DNA of 64,000 nt from Moringa oleifera. Its lineage: Eukaryota > Streptophyta > Magnoliopsida > Brassicales > Moringaceae. The stretch covers positions 1,178,001 to 1,242,000 of the forward strand of contig JAJFZO010000605.1 of the NCBI GenBank assembly GCA_021397835.1, in the 5' to 3' direction. A model generated the notes under the pieces. It was given only the letters and a program-made list of their open reading frames with translations. It was not told where the DNA came from and did no database searches. The position numbers and the translations under genes are program-made. This document shows, in pieces, positions 55,201-64,000 of this stretch; the stretch's first letter is position 1, and the number at the start of each line of letters is the position of its first letter.

Positions 55201-57590
55201 CTATCTGATTTTTTCTATGGGAAAATCAGAATCCTGGAAGAGATTAAGGATAAGAGTAAATGAATTGTTTGGTTTTGAAGCGCGCAAGTAGATAAGACCT
55301 GATAAGGCCTGGCAAAAAAATGTGAATGGTTATGGGAGGAAGAGCTTTGGCCTGCCAGATTCCAAGCACAGGTAGTAGGAGCAGTGTTCATATCAAGATC
55401 CAATGGGAAAATATATCGAGAATGGTGCTCTTAATTTGTCTTTCCCAACCAAATCTAGATTATTTTCTTTGGTGCCAAACAGGAAATCAAAAAGAAAAGA
55501 AAGCGTGAATCAAGATTCTCTAAGAGAAACACAATTATATTGCTGGTTGAAAGATTAAAATTAATGGTAGAAGAAGATAAGGGTAAGAGGGTACGCTCTC
55601 AATCACCTAATCCTTTATGTATTATTGTATAAAGGGCATGCATTGCATGCGGAGACGGATGCCTTTCCTAGGACGCTGAGCCTTCTTATTTTAATGCGTC
55701 CCTTTCAGGATCATCAACTACTTGAATTAATTGATCATTTCCATTCATTATATTAATTTTTTTAATAAATATTAACTTACAAAAATTTTTACTAACATAA
55801 CAAGTTGTAATGTCAACATAGATCAGATCAGTGGATGATTGATTATTATTAATTGATTTGTGGCATAAAATTTTAGTACTTACAAATATTTCATGAACTT
55901 TTTAATTGGATATATATATTAAAACTTTTTGAAATTCAATTAATAATTATTTTATCAATTAAATCAATAATTAATCCTATAAGGTTTTATAATGAGCTCA
56001 CATCTTATGTCCGCATCAAATTACGCGATTCTCACATTTATAATAAACTTTACCATCACTTAACATAAGTTAATTTAGCTTAAACATCAAACATATTAAA
56101 TTTAAATGTTTTGAACATTTTCCCAATGGGGAAGCCTCACAACTCCGATTTAGTAAATGGGTATAGATTTAATATATATATCGGACATTATTTTCATCCA
56201 TTTCTTTACAATGTCACGATCTTTTTTTCTTTTTTATCCTAAGCTTGGACATCAAAAATACTTTTAATTTTTTCCCTTTCAATAAAGTCGGTATCTTTCA
56301 TAAGTACTAGTAACATGCATAAGCAACATCAATGCCCGGACAAGAAGTAAGAGACAAAGAAACGTTGGATTGAAAGCTCTCTTTTAACTTTCCGAATTAA
56401 TGTTCAAATTAGATTTTGATCCAATCCTTTTACTTTTAACGTGTGATCCTCCTTCGTTCTGCATTATTTTTTGGACAACTCGTTAGGATGTGAAAGTTCC
56501 ATCTGTTTAAAGAACTCTAAAAGACAAGTAGAAAGTTTAAGAAAATGGTTGAGCTCAAGCTCCTAAAATATGCCAATTCCCATTTGAAAGCAGATTTCTT
56601 GGACTTTGAAAGTTGTAGTCAATTTTTTGCAAAGCGAGAGGCCTTGGAATTTGCATTGGAATTAAAGCAATTTAGCAAACTATGTTATCTTAATTTGATT
56701 GTGTTATAATTAGTATAAAGGCCTTGAAATTTGTACTCCCAAGTAAATAATATAAGCTGAAGACTTCATTTTTCAACATCGGTACCGTTGGTTTTGGTTC
56801 TGCAATTAAATTTGAGTTAAGGTCTTGAAAGTTGTACTCCAAATTCGGAAAACCTGTAGAGATCATATGCTAGCTGCTTGCACAAATGTGGAAGAATTAT
56901 TAGCTAGAAGAGATTGTATATATTCAGAGTAGATGCATAGATATATGTTACTATATATATCATATTCATTAATTATGTAAATGTGAAAGGTCTCCAGATA
57001 TGATTGTTGAAGTCCCACCAAACTTGAGCTTCCAATATTGATGAACTAAGTTTTCATTTATTTTCTTGCTAATCACATGTTAACATTCTGTTCTAATTTT
57101 CTTTTTCGTTTTCTCGCAGCTCGTTGTCCAAGTCATGGAAGAGAGAAATCCGAAAAGAAGGAAGGGAAGAACAAGAATGCCAGCCAGCTTCCAAGTGTTT
57201 ACCAAGAAGACAGGAAGGGTTGGCGTGGAGCTGGATTAAGGTAGGAGACAACACTTGCAAGGCGACAAACACGAGAGGTTTAAGATCTAATATCTTCCTT
57301 GATCACGTGCAACAGCAGGGAGAGATTGGTCCGCGTTGACCCCAAATAGAAAGGTCTCGTATAGTGGCTTTCCATTTCACTACAACACGGCAAATTTGAA
57401 TAGACAAAGCCGAAAACTAGCGCACATGATACAGCACTTAAGTAAATGAAAAAAAAAAAAATCCTTAAGCTTTCGCCACATTTATTTAAGAACTCGATTG
57501 GCACTGATTCTTGCATCCCCCAGCTCTTGTTATATACCCACGTAGCTAAGCGATATTACTTCGTAGAACTGGTGAAGCTGCTGATCGACA
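52210..57590. other. Intergenic DNA between the MATE paralogues
   Basis: About 5.4 kb. Roughly 52440-53900 is very A+T-rich. Open frames at 55215-55508 (both strands) and 57124-57339 lack any recognised family and I do not call them. The right end holds the promoter of the second MATE gene, with a TTGACC W-box-like core near 57335 and a TATA box at 57531. I found no clear remnant of a third transporter copy by eye. Confidence 0.5.
57531..57537 (+). promoter_or_regulatory. TATA box of the second MATE gene
   Basis: TATATAC lies 60 bases upstream of the ATG at 57591, implying a leader of about 30 bases. Confidence 0.5.
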
Positions 57591-60500
57591 ATGGAGTCTC
57601 AGGAAGATCTTCACAGAGCTCTCTTGCACTCCAAGCAGCAGCATGAGCATGACGCGGATCAACGTGAGTTTGATAACAGACTGGAGAGTGTGTTGTCTGA
57701 TACCCATTTGCCCTACTTCAGGCGTCTGGGGTGGGCGTCATGGATCGAACTGAAGCTGCTGTTCCGGCTTGCAGCACCGGCTGTGTTTGTTTACTTGAGC
57801 AACAATGTCATGTCCTTAGCTACTCGTATCTTCTGCGGCCACCTGGGAAACGTCGAGCTCGCTGCCGCTTCCCTCGGCAACAGCGGCGTCAGCCTTCTCA
57901 CCTACGGCCTTATGGTAACACATACAGTCTCCTTCAAACTTAATTACTTCTAATTGATCAACGCACAAGGATCACTCTGATAATTTACTGTAACATTGTT
58001 GGTTGCAGCTGGGGATGGGGAGTGCGGTGGAGACGCTATGTGGGCAAGCTTATGGAGCTCACAGGTACGAAATGCTAGGCGTGTATCTTCAAAGATCATC
58101 GGTGGTGCTCCTTCTCACAGGGCTTCCGCTGACTGTAATGTACATCTGTTTAAAGTCAGCCTTGACCTTGCTGGGAGAACCAGAGGCAGTGGCCTCCAAG
58201 GCCATGCTGTACGTGTACGGTCTCATCCCTCAGATCTTCGCTTTCGCTCTAAACTTCCCCATACAGAAGTTCCTGCAAGCGCAGAGCATCGTGACCCCAA
58301 GTGCTTACATATCAGCTGCCACTCTGGGGATCCACCTCCTGCTCAGCTGGTTGGCTGTGTACAAGCTGGGCCTGGGCCTCGTAGGGGTCTCCCTGGTGCT
58401 GAGCCTGTCCTGGTGGATCATCGTCGGGGCTCAGATTCTGTACATCCTGGTGAGCCCTCGGTGCAAACACACCTGGACGGGGTTCAGTCTAAAGGCCTTC
58501 GATGGGCTCTGGGATTTCTTCAAGTTATCAGCTGCCTCTGCAGTGATGCTGTGCCTGGAGACATGGTACACTCAGATACTCGTCCTGGTTGCAGGCCTCC
58601 TCAAGAACCCCGAGCTCTCCTTGGATTCTCTTTCCATTTGGTAAGTACTAGAAACTTCTTTTTTCTTTTTCAACTATTCTCTGACTATTTCTCATATCTC
58701 CACTATTTTCTTCTTTCTTGATAGAACTTGTCCCCAAAAGAATCTTACCATGTCACGCAGCTAGGCTTAATGATCCTATTTGATTAATTAATCAAGTTAA
58801 TTTACTTATTATAATTAATATTAATTACCCGTATTTTATAATGATAACCCAATTGCTCCCTTAATTAGTGCTTCCTAATTTCTTCCACCAAGCTAAACAA
58901 GTTGGGGTAGGTTCATGATATTTAATGCCAAAGTTATACCAAATAATATTTTATTTGTCATTTAATATTAGAAATGCATTGATTAGATACTATATGAGAT
59001 CATATTATATACTTGGAAAAATACCCTATTGGCACCATCATCATATTTTACAGTATATATATATATTTAAATCTACCATAGGGTTTCATGATTGTATTAT
59101 TTTATTGTTTTACATTTATATAAGCTTACCCATTTTACGGAAATACATGAATCAAGGTTAGATCAAGATTTAGCCACATGAGTTTCTTTTTCTTTACAAA
59201 CATAGATTTATTTATAATTTCATTCTTACACTATACCCTAAATGGCATAGAGACATTTATACACATCCACAAATTTAATTAGCTTGCTTACGAGATCGGT
59301 CACCAACAGAAACATTCCATTATCTATATGTTATACTCATAACATACATGACTATGCCTGCCATAAACTAATTCGTATGAATAAACATCCTCTGTTGATT
59401 TAAGTTATTTGTAATGATTTTTTAATAAATAATTATAAATATATTTTAACAATTTATAATGTTAATACAATATGTATAAATATCAACGACTTATTATAAT
59501 TTATTTAAAAACTCAACACAACTTAATAATTGACAAAAGATTTTGATTCAGCACGAATCAACAAAGATTTTGATTGCATTTAGTAAAGATTTTTGTGGAA
59601 AGTTTTCATCTTACTCAACTATATGTCCTCGGATAACAAGTATAGTTTATATCGTACGTAACACATACTTTATATGATACTATATATATACCCTTTGAAG
59701 AGAGAGAATTCACTTAGCTCTCTTTTCATTTGTTCATGATGTTTGCTTTTGCTTTACTCATTTTCCTTTTAGTTCTACAAAAGGCCAACCATTATTATTA
59801 TTATTTTTTAATTTTTTTGGTTATCTTTTTAGATTATGAAATTTTTAATTTCTTCGTTTGTATTAGTCCCTACATTCAGACAAAACAACCTTCCTTGCCT
59901 TTTTCTTGCATGTCACTTCAACACTAAATCATTGAGCATCTTTCTTATAATTAATCAACATGTATTACCTATGTTAATTATGAAGTTTAGCAAAGTGGAA
60001 ATTCCCAAATTGCCCTTAATTAAAGGGAACACCAAAGTGGGTTACTTTGGCATTAATTTAGATTAGAGACAAGGGGGGGTAAAGACAAATTTAATTAGCT
60101 TCGAGGTTTAAAGAAAGTCCCTCTATGTTTTTAGGAAAACGATTTTGATTTGGTTCGGGTGGAGATGGTGATTGTAATTAATTGTCTACCAATTGAAGAC
60201 CAAACGTGGTAAACGTGTTCATTAAAATGTGAGTTTCCTGACGTGGGGATCCTTGGACAACGTAAATGAATACGCAGTCCAAGACGATTCACCTGTTATA
60301 TTCCAAAGTTTGAATTCCCACCCAAATGGATATTATTATATGTTATAAGCATCGAACAATAAGTCATTGTCATGACCTAACCATTGTTTTGATTGTGATA
60401 AGACTTTAATTTGAATTGTTTACTATTTAATAACTTATTCATCAATTTTCGGGTTTTCGTCAAACTTATGATGGCTACCTTGTGCAGCTTGGCTATTTCT

Positions 60501-62773
60501 GCAGTATCCTTCATGATCTCTGTTGGATTCAATGCAGCCGCAAGGTTAGGTTTAATTTAATTTTTGCCCACTTTTTCTTAATTACCCTTATTATTTCTTC
60601 GCGAGTGTTTAAAAAGTTTGAAAATGACAAAACAGTGTGAGGGTGAGCAACGAGCTTGGATCTGGGAACTACAAATCGGCGTCGTTTTCTGCCGCCGTGG
60701 TGACTCTGGTATCTTTCATAATCTCCCTAGCGGAAGCCATTCTCGTGCTGGCCTTCCGTCACGTCATCAGCTACGCTTTCACTGAAGGCGAAGCTGTGGC
60801 GAAAGCTGTCTCAGACCTCTGCCCTTTCCTGGCTGTCACTATTATCCTCAATGGCGTTCAACCAGTTTTATCAGGTAAGACGTACGACGCACTCGTTTCT
60901 CCATTCGTCTATATGAATTAACAGCACTGTAACTAATCCAAAGAACCCTAACGTCAGTTTCTTCTTTAGAACACCACGAGTTCACCCACGTTAGGTTAAT
61001 AAAAAAAGGCAGCTAGCCAGGGTTTACGTGTTCGTGTTGATGACTGTTCTTGCCTGGTAATTCAATCATGGTGCGTCATGGTTGATAGGGTTTAAATCAA
61101 AAGTGATAAGAGAGTAGGTGTTGACACTTTACGACTCTTTCATTCACACTCAAAAGAATAATGAAAGAAACTGAGTCATCTCTCTCTCTTTCTTCATTAG
61201 AAAGTTGAAAAAGCCATGCATGTTTCATGTGAATAGAAGAAGGTCCCATACAGAAAGAGCATGAACCCGTCTAATGACGTTTGGTCTCCAGACAGGAATT
61301 TCGACAATATCAAGCTGGTCTGATATTAAATTATTTATTACAGGAAGTTAGGTATTTAAAGTTGACAATAGGCTCTGTTTGGGACAGGTATCTGAATAAA
61401 TTTACTTATTTGACAATGGACTTTAGGTAGGTATATTAATGTTTGTCTATATATATAATCTTACTTTTAGGGCAACTTTGAGCTGTCACTTACAGTTGAA
61501 ATTAAGAAAGAAGCAATCAGTAGTCATTGAAGCTTCTAATTGCACGAACCCTCTCACTGTACCCATATCATTGATTAATTTTCAGTATGTAAATTGATTT
61601 TTTTTAGATTATCTCTCTTTGCATGCTTTCTATACTGATATCATTGGCAAGAGTGATGGATGTCGTTTTTTGTGATTCTTAGTGATCAGAATAGGTATAT
61701 CCACCCTTATTTTAATGGCAATAATGGCAATAATATCTTTTAATGCTTATCTGGTATGATATGGAGATCTTAGTGATCATGATATACGTAAAATCTGACT
61801 CTTACCTAAATGACAATCAGATCTTTACATTTAACACTCATCTAGTATGCTCCAGTTTTTAGTGATCATGATCATAGATGAAATCGGCCCTTACCCGAAT
61901 GACAATCAGATCTTTTTGACGTGTATTTAGTGTGATTGAGTTCTTATTGATCATCATAGGCTACCTAAATAATAATCAGATTTTTTTAACTGTGCATCTG
62001 CCTGAAGAAATCATTCTGTATATATCAAGTACTTATAGACATTTTTAGTGGCTGTTTTGTTGTTATATATATATATCTCTTCCGGGCAAACAAGATGAAA
62101 TTAAGTATTTCCGGGAGACTAAAACATCTGATCTCTTGTTGAGAGTGGAGGTCGCAATTTTCAGCCTAAAGTAGGGATGAATTAATGAATGGTTTAATTA
62201 TTAATTACTCGACTTGGTTTGTTAATGGAAATTATGATACGGTGGAAGTGCAGGTGTGGCGGTTGGATGCGGATGGCAAACATTTGTGGCATACGTAAAT
62301 GTGGGATGCTATTACTTCGTTGGCATCCCATTGGGTTGTCTTCTTGGCTTCAAGTTTGATTTGGGAGCAAAGGTACAATCATATGTATAAAACTATATAA
62401 TATAATATCATGGCATTAAACTCACTCATATGGTTGCTGTCCATATGATCATTAATGCCATTAATGATATATAATAACATGCATGTGCTTTAATTTGCGG
62501 TACAGGGAATATGGTCAGGGATGATAGGGGGCACTCTTATGCAGACTCTAATTTTATTATTGGTCACATTTGGTACAGACTGGAGTAAAGAGGTAGATTC
62601 ATTTTAATTTCTAACTTATTATTTTTTATGTGCATTATGTTTGGCATCCGGGAAAAGCAAAGAAAATGATCTAATCATGGATGTGGAACTTGGGGGTTTG
62701 ATTTCAGGTTGAGAAAGCAAGGACTCGTTTGGACAAATGGGAAGACAAGAGGGAACCTCTTTTGAAGCAATAA
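57591..62773 (+). CDS. MATE efflux transporter, DETOXIFICATION 40-like (copy 2)
   Basis: Exons 57591-57914, 58009-58640, 60488-60544, 60636-60874, 62254-62372, 62506-62592 and 62708-62773 join to 507 aa. Exons 2 to 7 have exactly the same lengths as in the upstream paralogue (632, 57, 239, 119, 87 and 66 bases). Only exon 1 differs, by nine bases. The predicted protein keeps all MATE blocks: [90 protein letters not shown]. The first MATE gene reads [13 protein letters not shown] at exon 3 where this one reads [14 protein letters not shown], so this helix is among the more diverged parts. Substrate unknown. The coding sequence of exon 2 is noticeably more GC-rich than in copy 1. Confidence 0.94.
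61681..62003. repeat. Degenerate tandem repeat, about 85-90 base units, in a MATE intron
   Basis: Units start at 61681, 61772, 61861 and 61945 with AGTGATCAT or a close variant. Each is followed by (C)TTACC(T/C)(A/G)AATGACAATCAGATCTTT-like sequence, clearest in units 2 and 3. It lies in intron 4 of the second MATE gene. Confidence 0.75.
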
Positions 62774-64000
62774 ATTTGTCGTGTAAAATGATCTTAATTA
62801 TTTTCTATATCTTAGTAAATTTGGGAATGTTTAAATTTTTCGCGGATGAATGTGAGTTCATCCCGATATGAAAAATTAGTACATTTTCCATTTTTTTTTC
62901 TAGGAGAAATAAATAATGTAATTAAAAAATATGTTTAGATCAATAGATGAGTTTGCAATTCTTTCCTTTTGTTCAAACAATCACTTCCACATCTTTGTAT
63001 TATATACAAAACAATTCTCAACCATTTACCCTTCTAAAATATTTGTTCATCTGAAATTGTAAATTAATTATTAAAATATTGTTTTCATTGATATATATAA
63101 TTTTTATTAAATAAAATATCAACACGAATCTTAATTTCAAGAAAATATATATTTCAATATGCAATGATTGATGAACTTCACTCTCGATATCACTAGCATA
63201 TTCAAAATTTAAAGAGTTTGCTCGATGAAATCATAGGGGTCATGGGGTGGTTGGCTTGATTGTCGCAACCTTCATAATTGCTTCGCTTTAATAACGACTT
63301 AGATATTCATCATTTATGATATGGATCAACGAGTAACACATAAACTAATTTTTATTTTTATTTTTTACTTGATAACAAAAAAAAAAAATGTAGTGAGAAC
63401 CATTAATATTTTAATTTATATATGGTGGAAAAGCGGTAAGGTACGTGGTGCATTTCTTACTTCACAATTATAACATTGGTTAATATTGAGGACGTGCACC
63501 TTTTGATTGCCATGCATTTTATAACCATGAAATATATTTTCATTTATTATTTATGCATTTTAATGATAAAATACATGTTTAATTTTTTATAATAACTTAA
63601 ATTAATATTTAATTTGATATTTTTAATCAATTAATTAAAATTATTGGAATATATGTTATATCAATTATTTTAAAATTATTTAATTTCATAAATTATTGAT
63701 ACACGCATTGTGGAAGAGATTATCATTGTGAATTCTCACTCTCAATCTCACTTTCGATGTCGGGTAGGAAGCCACCGAGAAAACCAAGTTGTGGAAAAAG
63801 AAGCAAAGGAGAAAAATTAAAGTAGATGGCATGTAGTGCAAAAGAGGCTGGTAGCTAGCTGCCCACCAATCACTCAATAAACTTCAATAATAATATTCCA
63901 TTTTGAATGCATCAAGAAATGATAAGGACTTGTTTTGTCTCTTTGGTATTATAAGTTGAATTTCTTTGTGGGTCTGGCCGGTGGCATTGCCAAAGCCAAA
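62774..64000. other. 3' flank of the second MATE gene and right-edge intergenic DNA
   Basis: Noncoding and A+T-rich to the window edge. The minus-strand frame at 63686-63877 is short and unrecognised. No gene is supported. Confidence 0.5.

Noticed and set aside
55215..55508. Short frames on both strands between the MATE genes
   Set aside because: No family resemblance, no splice context, and opposing overlapping frames suggest chance.
57124..57339. 71-aa frame preceded by an acceptor-like CAG upstream of the second MATE gene
   Set aside because: Non-ATG start, no partner exon found, charged low-information sequence; it probably lies in promoter DNA.
57996..58721. 241-aa frame overlapping the second MATE gene
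   Set aside because: It is an alternative frame of MATE exon 2, whose real frame continues the conserved transporter sequence and matches the paralogue.

Overview
The window is nuclear DNA from a flowering plant, almost certainly a eudicot. The genes are split by AT-rich GT/AG introns, lie kilobases apart, and encode plant-specific families: a class III peroxidase, a CDPK, an S40/DUF584 protein, DETOXIFICATION-type MATE carriers and an At1g61900-like GPI-anchored protein. Intergenic DNA is very A+T-rich with many microsatellites and homopolymer runs. I cannot name the species. I saw no rRNA, tRNA, CRISPR array or intact transposon.

Layout, left to right. (1) 1-6306 (+): the 3' part of a multidomain wybutosine-synthesis gene (kelch/TYW4-like region plus TYW2-type methyltransferase), truncated at the left edge. 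(2) 7969-9253 (+): four splice-compatible exon candidates of an unrecognised protein. (3) 9282-10913 (+): a PER42-type peroxidase, four exons. (4) 11952-15933 (-): a 716-aa uncharacterised protein with an N-terminal coiled coil, an acidic middle, a segment that looks like a tyrosine-recombinase fold, and a Pro/Tyr-rich tail. (5) 18956-24029 (-): a complete eight-exon CDPK of 550 aa. (6) 26976-27644 (-): an intronless S40-family gene with a TATA box and an upstream G-box cluster. (7) 33780-36573 (-): a coiled-coil protein of the At5g41620 type. (8) 40048-40461 (+): a small intronless MGNC protein. (9) 41844-46783 (+): an At1g61900-like GPI-anchored protein with a probable 12-nt microexon. (10, 11) 47941-52209 and 57591-62773 (+): tandem DTX40-like MATE transporter paralogues with matching exon structure.

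These are independently transcribed plant genes, not an operon, so neighbours need not share a pathway. The only clear local relationship is the MATE tandem duplication. The most unusual content is the possible domesticated tyrosine recombinase in gene 4, followed by the microexon in gene 9 and the unrecognised exon chain before the peroxidase. Exon boundaries were worked out by hand from reading frame, splice-site dinucleotides and phase. Totals come out in frame for every complete gene, but no transcript data were available.
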